47,918 nt of DNA, taken from positions 231,593 to 279,510 of the forward strand of contig NZ_JACSQV010000003.1 in NCBI RefSeq assembly GCF_014836445.1. The letters are read 5' to 3'. This DNA is from Cellulomonas avistercoris (GTDB lineage Bacteria; Actinomycetota; Actinomycetes; Actinomycetales; Cellulomonadaceae). This document shows, in pieces, positions 39,733 to 47,918 of this stretch; the stretch's first letter is position 1; each line of letters opens with the position of its first letter. A program made the position numbers and the translations under genes. The notes under the pieces are model-generated. The model was not told the origin of the DNA and searched no databases. It saw nothing but the letters and a program-made list of their open reading frames with translations.

Positions 39733-40935
39733 TCACCCGGGCGAGCGCCGCTGCGGCTGCTCGGGCTCGACGGCCTCGTGCACCGGGGTGTCGTGGGGGT
39801 CGCGCGTGCCGTCCGCGGGGTCGGCGCTCGCAGGGTCGGTGCTCTCGTCGGCCCCTGTGTCGGCGTCCCCGGCGGCCTCTGCCTCACCCTCGGAGTCCGG
39901 TGCGGAGGCCTCCGGGACGGGCCGGTCGCGGCGCTCCTGGTGCGCGACCAGCGCGTCGCGCTGCCCGGCGAGCGGCACGCCGGCCGCCTCGAGCGCGTCG
40001 CGCACGGCGACCCGCAGGTGCCGGGCGACCTCCCAGTGCATCGCCGGCGCGGTCCGCACCGAGAGCCGCAGGCCCACGGCGTCGGCGGCCAGCTTCTCGG
40101 CCCCCGTGACGGTCGGCTCGCCCTGCAGGTACGCCCCGACGACGGGGTCCGTGGCCACCCTGCGCGCCGCCTCCTCGAGCAGGCCGCGCGCCTCGTCGAG
40201 GTCGACGAAGTAGTCCACGTCCACCTCGACCACGGCGGTGCTGAAGCCCTGCGTCTTGTTGCCGACGCGGACCATGGACCCGTTGGGGACGTACCAGAGC
40301 GTCCCGTCGACGTCGCGCAGCTTGGTCACACGCAGCCCGACGGCCTCGACGGTGCCGGTGGCGGCGCCGACGTCGACGACGTCACCGACCCCGTACTGGT
40401 CCTCCAGCAGCATGAACAGCCCGGACAGGAAGTCCTTGACCAGGCTCTGCGCGCCGAAGCCGACCGCGACGCCGACGATGCCGGCCGACGCGATGAACGG
40501 CGCCAGGTTGACGCCCAGGGCGTCGAGCACGAGGACCGCGGCGATGGACCCCACGACGATCGAGGCGGTCGAGCGCAGCACCGACCCGATGGTGCGCGCC
40601 CGCTGCGCGCGGCGCGCGGTCGCGAGCGGGTTCGCCTTGAGCAGCACCGACCCGACCTCGGAGCGCCCGAGCGGGCGCAGCAGGCCGCGCTCCGTGAGCG
40701 TCTCGCCCTCGGCGACGTGCTTGGTGATGCCCGCGATGGCGCGCCGCAGCAGGAGCAGCACGATCGCGCTGATGACGACGATGAGGACGATGCGCAGGGG
40801 GACGCCGACGAACCACTCGCCCCACTCGCCCGCCCAGGCACCCCAGTCGCCGTCCTCGGGCGTGATGGTCCCGGGGGACGGGTTGCTCGTGGACGTGATC
40901 AGGTCGGCGGCGAGCATGGTCGAGAACGCGGTCAC
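39733..40935 (-). CDS. mscS: Small-conductance mechanosensitive channel (MscS family)
   Basis: The channel opens under membrane tension to release solutes after hypo-osmotic shock. The 400-residue protein has a Trp-rich N-terminus, TM1 at about 42-66 (PLRIVLIVVISAIVLLLL), and TM2/TM3 from about 115, including the pore helix ASAGIVGVAVGFGAQSLVKDFLSGLFMLLEDQYGVGDVVDVG. The cytoplasmic beta domain shows GTVEAVGLRVTKLRDVDGTLWYVPNGSM. The last ~70 residues form an acidic, low-complexity tail (Asp/Glu/Ala/Pro) not part of the core. GTG 40935 overlaps the stop of the upstream peptidase gene by 4 bases. Confidence 0.94.
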   Translation of the reverse strand: MTAFSTMLAADLITSTSNPSPGTITPEDGDWGAWAGEWGEWFVGVPLRIVLIVVISAIVLLLLRRAIAGITKHVAEGETLTERGLLRPLGRSEVGSVLLKANPLATARRAQRARTIGSVLRSTASIVVGSIAAVLVLDALGVNLAPFIASAGIVGVAVGFGAQSLVKDFLSGLFMLLEDQYGVGDVVDVGAATGTVEAVGLRVTKLRDVDGTLWYVPNGSMVRVGNKTQGFSTAVVEVDVDYFVDLDEARGLLEEAARRVATDPVVGAYLQGEPTVTGAEKLAADAVGLRLSVRTAPAMHWEVARHLRVAVRDALEAAGVPLAGQRDALVAHQERRDRPVPEASAPDSEGEAEAAGDADTGADESTDPASADPADGTRDPHDTPVHEAVEPEQPQRRSPG

Positions 40936-43127
40936 CGGCCCACCTCCGCGAGCAGGCCGGTGCGGTCCGCGACGAACTGCAGCTGCTCGACCGACAGCCC
41001 GATCGTGCGCGACAGCGCGCGCGCCCCGTGCCCGACACCGATCTCGCGCCGCACCAGCACCGGCCGCTGCGCGGGGTCGGACGTCGTCGCGGCCTGCAGG
41101 GCCGCCGCGAGCTTGCGCGCGTGCAGCGGGTCGACGCGCGAGTCGCCCTCGAAGACCGTGAACAGCACCGCGGGGTAGGCGGTGCCGTCGACGACGCGGT
41201 GGTACGGGGAGTAGCCGAGCAGCCACCCCAGCTCCTGCGGGTCGTCGGCGTCGCCGTACTCCTCGGTCCACGTCACACCCAGGCCGAACCGCTGGTAGCG
41301 CACCATGTCGAGCAGCGGTGCGGAGCACACGGCGGCGGCCCACAGGTCGGGGCGCTGCGTGACCGCCGCGCCGACGAGCAGCCCGCCGTTGGAGCCGCCC
41401 CAGCACGCGAGCGTGGACGTGGTCGTCCACCCCTGCGCCACCAGGTGCTCGGCGACGGCGTGGAAGTCGTCGAAGACGTTCTGCTTGTGGGCGCGCATGC
41501 CGGCGCGGTGCCACTCCTCGCCCTCCTCGCCGCCCCCGCGCAGGTTCGCGACCACGTAGACGCCGCCGGCCTCGACCCACGCGAGCGTGGACGCGGAGAA
41601 CGCCGGGTCCAGGCTGACCTGGAAGCCGCCGTACCCGTACAGCACGGTCGGGGCGGGCGACAGCGGCCGCCCGTCGTCGCCGACGCGGTCGGCGCGCGCG
41701 AGCACGAACGCGCGCACGGTCGTGCCGTCGGGGCTCGTGACCTCGATCTGCTGCGTGCGCACCTGCGGCAGGTCGGGCAGCGCCCCGGGGGGCGCCGCCC
41801 ACAGCGTGACGGCCCCGGTCGTGGCGTCGTACCGGTGCACGTGCGGCAGCGTCACGTGGTCGGTGTAGGCGAACCAGACGTCCGGGCCGCCCTCGGGGCG
41901 GGTCACGAGGCCGGAGACCGAACCCAGCCCCGGCAGCGGGACCGTCCCCGTGCGGGCGCCCGTGCGGGGGTCGTGGACGGTGACCTCGCTCACGGCGTGC
42001 CGGCGCCACGCCGCCAGCAGCCCGGTGGGCGCGGTCGGGTCCCCGTCGTCGACGAACGCGACGTCCTCGAGCACCGCGACGTCGTCCTGCGGCAGCAGGG
42101 TGACCCAGTGCGCGACCCCGGGGGCCGTCGGTTCGGTGACGACGAGCCGGCCGCGGGGGGCGTCCAGGTCGGTGTGGACGTAGAGCCGCCCGTCGCGACC
42201 GACCCACGCGCCGACCTCGGCGTCCAGCCCCACGGCCACCTCGACGAACGTCGGTGCCTCGTGCGCGCCGGGTGCCGTGAGGTCCGCGATCCAGACGTCG
42301 GTGCGCGGCGCGGTGCCCGCCGCGGCGGACACGAGCAGCCAGCGGCCGTCGCGGCTGACCTGCACGCCGTAGTAGCTGGTCATCGGCAGGCCCGCGCCGA
42401 ACACCTCGACGTCCTGCTCCGCGGGCGTCCCCACGCGGTGCAGCCACACGCGACGGTGGTACTGCTGCTCGTCGGCCGGCACGAGGTCGGGGGCGAGCCG
42501 CCGCACGTAGTAGAACGCGTCGCCGCCCGGCAGCCACGCGACGGGGGAGTAGCGCGCGCGGTCGATCGGCCCGTCGACGCTCTCGCCCGTCGCCACGTCG
42601 AGCACGTGCAGGACGCTCTCCTCGGTGCCGCCGTGCGACACCTGGTAGGCGAGCAGGTCGCCCTCCTTGGAGGGCTGCCAGGCGTCCAGGGTCGTCGTGC
42701 CCGTCGGGTCGAGCGCGAGCGGGTCGATGAGGACGCGCTCGACGACGCCGTCCGGGGTGCCCGCGGAGTCGTCCGGCTCGGCGACCACGACGACCGCGTG
42801 CTCCTGGTCCCCGGTGCGGCGCGAGAAGAACCGCCGGTCGCCGCGCCAGGCCGGAGCCCCGACGAACCCCGCGCCGAGCAGGCCGCGCAGGCGCGCCGAG
42901 AGCGCGGCATCGGCCAGCGGCGTGCCGGCGGCCCGTGCCGACAGACCCTCGCGGTAGGCCGCGTACAGGTCGTCCTGCGCGCGCGACCAGCGCTGCGTGC
43001 GCTCGTCGTCGGGGTCCTCGAGCGTCCGGTAGGGGTCGGCGACCCGGTGGCCGGCGAGCTCCTCGACGAGGTCGGTGCGCGGTGCCGGGGGGTAGGCGGT
43101 GGCGGTGGGTGCGGGCTCGGTCGTCAC
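40932..43127 (-). CDS. Prolyl oligopeptidase family serine peptidase (S9A)
   Basis: The enzyme cleaves short proline-containing peptides, probably in the cytoplasm since no signal peptide is seen. The 731-residue protein has an N-terminal beta-propeller (about 60-430) and an alpha/beta-hydrolase domain. The triad is Ser579 in GGSNGG, Asp666 in EGDSRVDPLHARK and His700 in GVGHG, with the spacing of known prolyl oligopeptidases. The oxyanion-side block GYGGFQVSLDPAFSASTLAWVEAGGVYVVANLRGGGEEGEEWH is also conserved. The GTG at 43127 has a -10-like TAACCT 8 nt upstream. It is co-translated with mscS. Confidence 0.95.
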   Translation of the reverse strand: MTTEPAPTATAYPPAPRTDLVEELAGHRVADPYRTLEDPDDERTQRWSRAQDDLYAAYREGLSARAAGTPLADAALSARLRGLLGAGFVGAPAWRGDRRFFSRRTGDQEHAVVVVAEPDDSAGTPDGVVERVLIDPLALDPTGTTTLDAWQPSKEGDLLAYQVSHGGTEESVLHVLDVATGESVDGPIDRARYSPVAWLPGGDAFYYVRRLAPDLVPADEQQYHRRVWLHRVGTPAEQDVEVFGAGLPMTSYYGVQVSRDGRWLLVSAAAGTAPRTDVWIADLTAPGAHEAPTFVEVAVGLDAEVGAWVGRDGRLYVHTDLDAPRGRLVVTEPTAPGVAHWVTLLPQDDVAVLEDVAFVDDGDPTAPTGLLAAWRRHAVSEVTVHDPRTGARTGTVPLPGLGSVSGLVTRPEGGPDVWFAYTDHVTLPHVHRYDATTGAVTLWAAPPGALPDLPQVRTQQIEVTSPDGTTVRAFVLARADRVGDDGRPLSPAPTVLYGYGGFQVSLDPAFSASTLAWVEAGGVYVVANLRGGGEEGEEWHRAGMRAHKQNVFDDFHAVAEHLVAQGWTTTSTLACWGGSNGGLLVGAAVTQRPDLWAAAVCSAPLLDMVRYQRFGLGVTWTEEYGDADDPQELGWLLGYSPYHRVVDGTAYPAVLFTVFEGDSRVDPLHARKLAAALQAATTSDPAQRPVLVRREIGVGHGARALSRTIGLSVEQLQFVADRTGLLAEVGR

Positions 43128-43135
43128 GACGCCCC

Positions 43136-43141
43136 AGGTTA
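43136..43141 (-). promoter_or_regulatory. -10-like TAACCT for prolyl oligopeptidase
   Basis: On the minus strand TAACCT ends 8 nt before the GTG at 43127, with no ribosome binding site. Confidence 0.42.
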
Positions 43142-43196
43142 CGTGCCCCGGGCGCGGTCGCGCGGGCCGTGCCCCCGCCGGGCGGCGACGGGTGCC

Positions 43197-43961
43197 TCAG
43201 CGGGAGATCGGCACCGGCAGGTCGGTGACGACGTCCTGCACGCTGTCCTCCAGCTCACCGTCGCCGGTCAGCCGCACGGTGTGACGCGCGACCGTGGCGC
43301 CGTCCTGGACCCACGCGACGACATCGAAGCCGTCGGCGGTCGGCGTGGCCGTCGTCGGCGCGACCTGCCCGTCGAGGGCGGCACGGGCGGCGTCCGCGGC
43401 GGCCTGCGCGTCGGCGTCGAGCCGCGGGCGCAGCCGGACGTCGTCGAACGAGGCGATGCGCTGCGACCACTGCGTGAACGAGCGCGTCGCGTCCAGGTAG
43501 GTGTCGACGACGGCTGCGGCGGTGGCGGCGTCCTCGACGCGGACGTCCGCCTGCGCGAGCAGGTCGACGAACGCGTCGGGTGAGCCCGCGAGGACCACGG
43601 CGCGGTCGTCGTCCGACAGGGCGACGTACGCGCGCGACCCGTGCGACCCGCCGCGCGCGAGCACGTCGAGGACCTGCCAGCCGGTCAGCCAGGGCGTGTC
43701 GAGCGGTGTCACGGTGGTGCCGTCGGACGTCACGAGGTCGGCCAGCGCGGGGTCCTCCGCGCGCAGCGCCTCGGCCAGCCTGGTGGTCACGTCGTCCTCC
43801 TGCGGGCCGTCGGTCGTCGGGGTGCCGCCTGGCGGTGCGGTCGTCGCGGCGGTCGCCGTGGGGGTCGGGGTCGCGCTGCCGCCGTCGCACGCGCCGAGCG
43901 CGAGCAGGGCGCAGAGCGCAGCCGCGCCGACCGCGGCCCCGTGGTGGATGGTGCGTCGCAC
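43197..43961 (-). CDS. Hypothetical lipoprotein
   Basis: The protein is 254 residues. It starts at GTG 43961 behind a GAGGAGCAGG site. A lipoprotein signal peptide ends in the lipobox LLALGAC, followed by a Thr/Pro-rich spacer. The mature part is Asp/Ala-rich with no recognised domain: DVTTRLAEALRAEDPALADLVTSDGT, then AYVALSDDDRAVVLAG and a C-terminal beta-rich segment GFDVVAWVQDGATVARHTVRLTGDGE, which could be an NTF2-like or binding fold. It lies 47 bp downstream of the pilin-anchored protease gene on the same strand and may form an operon with it. Function unknown. Confidence 0.78.
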   Translation of the reverse strand: MRRTIHHGAAVGAAALCALLALGACDGGSATPTPTATAATTAPPGGTPTTDGPQEDDVTTRLAEALRAEDPALADLVTSDGTTVTPLDTPWLTGWQVLDVLARGGSHGSRAYVALSDDDRAVVLAGSPDAFVDLLAQADVRVEDAATAAAVVDTYLDATRSFTQWSQRIASFDDVRLRPRLDADAQAAADAARAALDGQVAPTTATPTADGFDVVAWVQDGATVARHTVRLTGDGELEDSVQDVVTDLPVPISR

Positions 43962-44008
43962 GCCTGCTCCTCGTCCCGTCGTCCGTCGCGTCACGCTAGC
44001 CGCTCGCG

Positions 44009-45094
44009 TCAGTGCCTGTCGTCCCACGCGTCCCCGTAGTACTCGTCGTAGGCGTCACCGGTGTTCGACGTCACGAAGGTCCCGTCGAGGAAGAGGTTGC
44101 GGACCGCGGCGAAGCCCGCGTCCCGCGCCTGCGCCGGGGTGCGTCCGGCGCCGACGGCGGCGTCGTACGCGTCCCAGTACGTGTCGTCCGAGACGTCGGT
44201 CGGCATCGTCACACCCGCGTCCTCGAGCTCGCGGGCCGCGATGATCTCCTCCACGACGCCACGCGTCTCCTCGTCGAGCATCCCGTTGACGTAGTCGTCG
44301 CGGGTGTCGCCGTCGATGTCCGGGCTCTGGTCCGCGGCGTCGCTCTGCGCGTGGTTGACCTCGTGGACGAGGGTCCGGACGGTCTCGAGCGGCGTGTTGC
44401 CCGTGTCGATGTAGACGTCCGAGCCGTCCCAGTACGACCCGCGGCTGCTGTCCCTGATGGAGATGCCGTTGTCGGCGAGCCACTGGAGCATCGCGCGCCC
44501 GCGCTCCGTCATCAGGAGCGTCCGGACCTCCTCGCTGTCGGGGTCCAGGCCCTCGGGGATCGTGACGCCGTCCACGACGGGCAGCCCGGTGGCCGGGTCC
44601 GTGGGGTGGCCGGTGGGCGTGGGGCTCGACGTGGGCTCGTCGGTGGGCTCGTCGGTCGGCTCCTCGGGGCAGAACCACCCGAGGGTCTCGCACCACCAGC
44701 TGGGCTCGTCGTCCTTCTCCTCCTCCTCGTCCTCGGGGTCGGAGCAGAACCAGCCGACGTTGTCGCACCACCAGCTCGGCTCGTCGTCGTCGTCCGGCGT
44801 CTCGGTGCCGGGGTCGCTCGGCCCGGCGGCGCTGCAGTCGGCCCGCCCGAGGGACGAGACCTCGCACACGAGCCGGGCGACGAGCGCCTGGGCGACGGGG
44901 CTGACGGCCAGGATCACCGACCCGACGATCGCGACGACGACGACCACGATGCCGACGTACTCGATCGTGCTCTGACCGCGGTCGCGCAGCGGGTCACCGA
45001 CGGGACGGCCGGTGGTGAGGCGTTCCCTCCACGCCCCACCACGCGGCCGTCCCGTCGGCCGTCCTGGTACCCGCTCCCTGCTCCCTGCGGTCAT
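44009..45094 (-). CDS. TadE/Flp-like membrane-anchored putative zinc metallopeptidase
   Basis: The protein is 361 residues. A basic N-terminus leads to RGQSTIEYVGIVVVVVAIVG (39-58), a class III (prepilin-type) signal with Gly40 before the cleavage site and Glu at +5, so the protein is probably inserted like a Tad/Flp pseudopilin. An acidic region follows with two near-identical repeats EPSWWC..GWFC (105-117 and 130-142), then a Thr/Pro spacer. The C-terminal domain contains TLVHEVNHAQSDA with HExxH at 244-248, the zinc-binding motif of many metallopeptidases. No tad machinery is nearby. The substrate is unknown, and a toxin or wall-modifying role is possible. Confidence 0.8.
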   Translation of the reverse strand: MTAGSRERVPGRPTGRPRGGAWRERLTTGRPVGDPLRDRGQSTIEYVGIVVVVVAIVGSVILAVSPVAQALVARLVCEVSSLGRADCSAAGPSDPGTETPDDDDEPSWWCDNVGWFCSDPEDEEEEKDDEPSWWCETLGWFCPEEPTDEPTDEPTSSPTPTGHPTDPATGLPVVDGVTIPEGLDPDSEEVRTLLMTERGRAMLQWLADNGISIRDSSRGSYWDGSDVYIDTGNTPLETVRTLVHEVNHAQSDAADQSPDIDGDTRDDYVNGMLDEETRGVVEEIIAARELEDAGVTMPTDVSDDTYWDAYDAAVGAGRTPAQARDAGFAAVRNLFLDGTFVTSNTGDAYDEYYGDAWDDRH

Positions 45095-45206
45095 GCCACC
45101 AGGCTCGGGGAGCGGGGTGGCCCGCGACCAGGGCCCCGAGCCCCTGTGCACGTGACCAGCACTGGGTCCCTGGGCCCCGCGTCCAGCCGAGCGACCCTCC
45201 CTCTGG

Positions 45207-45212
45207 CAGGAT
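45207..45212 (+). promoter_or_regulatory. -10-like CAGGAT for malQ
   Basis: CAGGAT ends 6 nt before the GTG at 45219. It can also be read as a weak ribosome binding site (GCAGGA), so this call is tentative. Confidence 0.35.
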
Positions 45213-45218
45213 CGAGAC

Positions 45219-47345
45219 GTGCCGGACACCACCTCTCTCGCGGACCTGCGGCGACTCGCCGCCGCCTACGACGTCGTCCCGGGCTACCGGGGTCACGACG
45301 GGCACGACCACGAGGCCTCCGACGAGACGCTGGTCCGCGTCCTCGCGGCGCTCGGCGTCGACGCGTCCTCGCCGGAGCGCATCGCGCTGGCCCTCGCGCA
45401 CGTCGAGCTCATGCCGTGGCGGCGGGTGCTGCCGCCCGTGGTCGTCGTCCGGCAGGGCACGTCCGCCCAGGTCCCGGTGCACGTGACGCACGGCGACCCC
45501 GTCGACGTCTGGGTCGAGCTCGACCCCGAGGCGGGCGGGGGGCGTCGCGAGCTGAGCCAGGTCGACGTCGTCGTCGAGCCGCGCACGGTCGACGGGCGTC
45601 TCGTGGGGCGCGCGACGTTCGAGGTGCCCGACGACCTGCCGCTCGGGTGGCACGAGATCCGCACCGACGGGCCCAGCGCGCACGCGCACAGCCCGCTCGT
45701 CGTCACGCCGCAGCGGCTCGAGCTGCCCGACCGGCTGCGCGAGGGCGGCGTGTGGGGCCTCATGGCCCAGCTCTACTCGGTGCGCTCGCGCACGTCGTGG
45801 GGCGTGGGCGACCTCGGGGACCTCGCCGAGCTCGGGTGGCTCGCGGCCCACCGGTGGGGAGCGGACTTCCTGCTCATCAACCCGCTGCACGCGGCGGAGC
45901 CCGTCGAGCCGCTGACCCCGAGCCCGTACCTGCCGACCACGCGACGCTTCGTCAACCCGCTGTACATCCGCGTCGAGGACGTGCGCGAGACGGCGTACCT
46001 GTCGGCGGCGGACCGTGCGCTGCTGGAGTGGGCGGCCGAGCCCGTGATCGCGCTCGACGACGACCCCGGCCCGATCGACCGCGACGCGGCCTGGGCCGCC
46101 AAGCGGGCGGCCCTCGAGGTCGTGCACGCCCACCCGCGGTCGGCGGCCCGGCAGGCGGCGTTCGACGCCTTCGTCGAGGAGGAGGGCGAGGGGCTGCGCG
46201 AGTTCGCGCTGTGGTGCGCGCTCGTCGAGCGTCACGGCCCCGTCGCCGACTGGCCCGAGGACCTGCGCGACCCGCTCTCCGACGCGGTCGCCGCGGCGGC
46301 CGTCGAGCTCGCGGACCGGGTCGTCTTCTGGTCGTGGCTGCAGTGGGTCGCCGACGAGCAGCTCGAGCGCGCCCAGCGCGTCGTGCGCGAGGGCGGCATG
46401 GCGCTGGGGATCATGCACGACCTGGCGGTCGGGGTGCACCCCGAGGGTGCCGACGCGTGGGCGCTGCGCGACGTGCTCGCGACGGGTGCGTCGGTGGGGG
46501 CGCCGCCCGACATGTACAACCAGCAGGGGCAGGACTGGTCGCAGCCGCCGTGGCACCCCGAGGCGCTCGCGCGCGCCGCGTACCGCCCGTACCGCGACAT
46601 GCTGCGCACGGTGCTGCGGCACGCCGGCGCCATCCGGATCGACCACGTCATCGGCCTGTTCCGGCTGTGGTGGGTCCCGGTCGGCAACAGCGCCAAGGAC
46701 GGCGCGTACGTCCGGTACGACCACGACGCGCTCGTCGGGATCCTCGCGCTCGAGGCGCACCGTGCCGGTGCGGTCGTCATCGGCGAGGACCTGGGCACGG
46801 TCGAGCCGTGGGTGAGCGACTACCTGTCGGAGCGCGGCGTGCTCGGCACGTCGGTGCTGTGGTTCGAGCAGGAGCACGACGGCCGCCCGCGTCCGCCCGA
46901 GAGCTACCGCGAGCTCGCGCTCGCCACCGTCACGACGCACGACCTGCCGCCCACCGCCGGGTACCTCGCGGGTGAGCACGTGACGCTGCGCGACCGCCTG
47001 GGCCTGCTGTCCGAGCCCGTCGCGCAGGTGCGCGCGCACGCCGCGGCCGAGCGGGACGCCATGCTCGACGCCCTGCGCGAGCGCGGGCTGCTCGGGCACG
47101 ACCCGTCCGAGCGCGAGATCGTCGAGGCGCTGCACCGGTGGATCCGGGCGACGCCCGCGGCGCTGCTGGGCGTGTCCCTGGCCGACGCCGTGGGGGAGCG
47201 ACGGGCGCAGAACCAGCCGGGCACCGACCGGGAGTACCCCAACTGGAAGGTGCCCCTCGCCGACGGCACCGGACGGCTCGTGCTCCTCGACGACCTGTTC
47301 ACCAACGCGCGCGCGCAGTCGCTCGCCGACGCGATGAACGAGTGA
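45219..47345 (+). CDS. malQ: 4-alpha-glucanotransferase (GH77)
   Basis: The enzyme transfers alpha-1,4-glucan segments between maltodextrins in the cytoplasm. The 708-residue protein has the actinobacterial N-terminal extension (about 1-170, with a beta-sandwich-like region) before the GH77 barrel. Barrel motifs are WGVGDLGDLAELGWLAA, the LINPLHAAEP block, and PPDMYNQQGQDWSQPPWHPEAL. The catalytic residues are nucleophile Asp475 in IRIDHVIGLFRLWW, acid/base Glu523 in GEDLGT and transition-state stabiliser Asp575 in TTHDLPP. It ends with NWKVPLADG as in other MalQ proteins. It overlaps the next gene by 4 bases. Confidence 0.96.
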   Translation: MPDTTSLADLRRLAAAYDVVPGYRGHDGHDHEASDETLVRVLAALGVDASSPERIALALAHVELMPWRRVLPPVVVVRQGTSAQVPVHVTHGDPVDVWVELDPEAGGGRRELSQVDVVVEPRTVDGRLVGRATFEVPDDLPLGWHEIRTDGPSAHAHSPLVVTPQRLELPDRLREGGVWGLMAQLYSVRSRTSWGVGDLGDLAELGWLAAHRWGADFLLINPLHAAEPVEPLTPSPYLPTTRRFVNPLYIRVEDVRETAYLSAADRALLEWAAEPVIALDDDPGPIDRDAAWAAKRAALEVVHAHPRSAARQAAFDAFVEEEGEGLREFALWCALVERHGPVADWPEDLRDPLSDAVAAAAVELADRVVFWSWLQWVADEQLERAQRVVREGGMALGIMHDLAVGVHPEGADAWALRDVLATGASVGAPPDMYNQQGQDWSQPPWHPEALARAAYRPYRDMLRTVLRHAGAIRIDHVIGLFRLWWVPVGNSAKDGAYVRYDHDALVGILALEAHRAGAVVIGEDLGTVEPWVSDYLSERGVLGTSVLWFEQEHDGRPRPPESYRELALATVTTHDLPPTAGYLAGEHVTLRDRLGLLSEPVAQVRAHAAAERDAMLDALRERGLLGHDPSEREIVEALHRWIRATPAALLGVSLADAVGERRAQNQPGTDREYPNWKVPLADGTGRLVLLDDLFTNARAQSLADAMNE

Positions 47346-47872
47346 GCCGTCCCCCGCGGCGCGTACGGGTGGTCGGGACGTCCGGTGCCGGCAAGACCAC
47401 GTTCGCACGACGGCTCGCGCGCACCCTGGACGCGCCGTACGTCGAGCTCGACGAGGTGTTCTGGGGTCCCGGCTGGGTCAAGCGCGACCCCGACGATGCC
47501 CGCTCCGACCTGCGCGCCCGCACGGCGGGCGGGCGCTGGGTCACCGACGGCAACTGGGAGTCCCGGCTCGACGGCGTGCTGGACGACGCCGACACCGTGG
47601 TCTGGCTGGACTACCCGCGCCGCACCGTGATGTCCCGGGTCGTGCGCCGCGCGCTCCGGCGCGGCCTGACGCGCGAGGAGCTCTGGCACGGCAACCGCGA
47701 GTCGCTGCGGAACCTGGTGCGCCGCGACCCCCACGAGAACATCGTGCTGTGGGCGTGGACGAACCACCCGGTCCTGACGCAGCGGTACGCCGCGCAGGCG
47801 GACGCGTCGCACGTCTTGCGGCTGCGCAGCCCGCGCGAGGCCGAGCGGTGGCTGCGCACGCTCGGCGGCTGA
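47342..47872 (+). CDS. Small P-loop NTPase (adenylate-kinase/FlaR-like)
   Basis: The protein is 176 residues. Walker A GTSGAGKTTFARRLA lies near the N-terminus, followed by LDAPYVELDEVFWGPGWVKRD, a lid-like Arg-rich segment and TVVWLDYPRRTVMSRVVRRALRRGLTREELWHGN. This layout matches the AAA-type 'topology modulation/FlaR-like' adenylate-kinase relatives of actinobacteria. A kinase activity on a nucleotide or small metabolite is likely, substrate unknown. The GTG at 47342 overlaps the malQ stop (GTGA), so the gene is coupled to malQ. Confidence 0.82.
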   Translation: MSRPPRRVRVVGTSGAGKTTFARRLARTLDAPYVELDEVFWGPGWVKRDPDDARSDLRARTAGGRWVTDGNWESRLDGVLDDADTVVWLDYPRRTVMSRVVRRALRRGLTREELWHGNRESLRNLVRRDPHENIVLWAWTNHPVLTQRYAAQADASHVLRLRSPREAERWLRTLGG

Positions 47873-47891
47873 CACGACGACGGCCCGGCCC

Positions 47892-47909
47892 CGGGCGGGG
47901 CCCCGCCCG
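47892..47909. terminator. GC palindrome at the end of the window
   Basis: CGGGCGGGGCCCCGCCCG is a perfect 18-base palindrome starting 20 nt after the last gene and followed by eight G at the window end. It could be a terminator, but the neighbouring G run and contig end make the sequence itself suspect. Confidence 0.4.
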
Positions 47910-47918
47910 CGGGGGGGG

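Overview
The window reads as chromosomal DNA of a high-GC Gram-positive actinobacterium, most likely Micrococcales and probably Cellulomonas or a close relative. This rests on the very high G+C, frequent GTG starts, dense 4-bp gene overlaps, a GH81 beta-1,3-glucanase with a Thr/Pro linker, and families typical of this clade (DUF4916, Pr6Pr, DUF2079, topoisomerase IB, trHbO-TesB, EttA, AbiEi/DUF559-like). It is not a phage, plasmid or island: no integrase, transposase or CRISPR array was seen. The last bases are a GC palindrome followed by eight G, and one gene carries an odd block of G runs, so the sequence looks like a draft contig.

Layout. 1-1.3 kb: a DUF559/AbiEi-like gene flanked by short interspersed repeats. 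1.3-4.4 kb: rph, rdgB and an ABC-F ATPase in a tight operon. 4.4-5.7 kb: a Pr6Pr membrane protein and a degenerate-Nudix DUF4916 protein on the minus strand. 5.8-9.5 kb: thioredoxin, a strong terminator, then a secreted GH81 glucanase behind a palindromic operator. 9.5-11.1 kb: tRNA-Leu, a PrxQ/BCP peroxiredoxin, a stand-alone Cpn10-domain protein, a small acidic protein and tRNA-Lys. 11.2-12.8 kb: a MerA/Lpd-like flavoprotein. 12.8-16.6 kb: a compatible-solute (OpuC/ProU type) ABC transporter with a circularly permuted binding protein. 16.6-20.9 kb: ATP-grasp enzyme, tRNA-His, oligoribonuclease, two small proteins and a DUF2079 membrane protein. 20.9-22.3 kb: an NrtR-type regulator overlapping nicotinamidase pncA, with a perfect palindrome at the pncA promoter.

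22.5-32.5 kb: tRNA-Arg, then two paralogous two-gene GTPase modules (A1-A2 and B1-B2), each translationally coupled by a 4-bp overlap, bracketing ssb and ettA. This is the most unusual arrangement in the window. 32.5-37.1 kb: thioesterase, SDR-DUF2867 protein, DNA topoisomerase IB, TesB thioesterase and truncated haemoglobin. 37.1-39.7 kb: PTS enzyme I divergent from stand-alone glucose-type EIIB and EIIA. 39.7-43.1 kb: MscS channel and prolyl oligopeptidase. 43.2-45.1 kb: a lipoprotein and a pilin-anchored putative zinc protease with two Trp/Cys repeats. 45.2-47.9 kb: 4-alpha-glucanotransferase and a small P-loop kinase-like protein.

Many starts have no Shine-Dalgarno sequence but a -10-like hexamer 6-8 nt upstream, which points to widespread leaderless transcription. 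No stretch over 300 bp lacks a gene. All identities come from reading motifs; no database search was possible.
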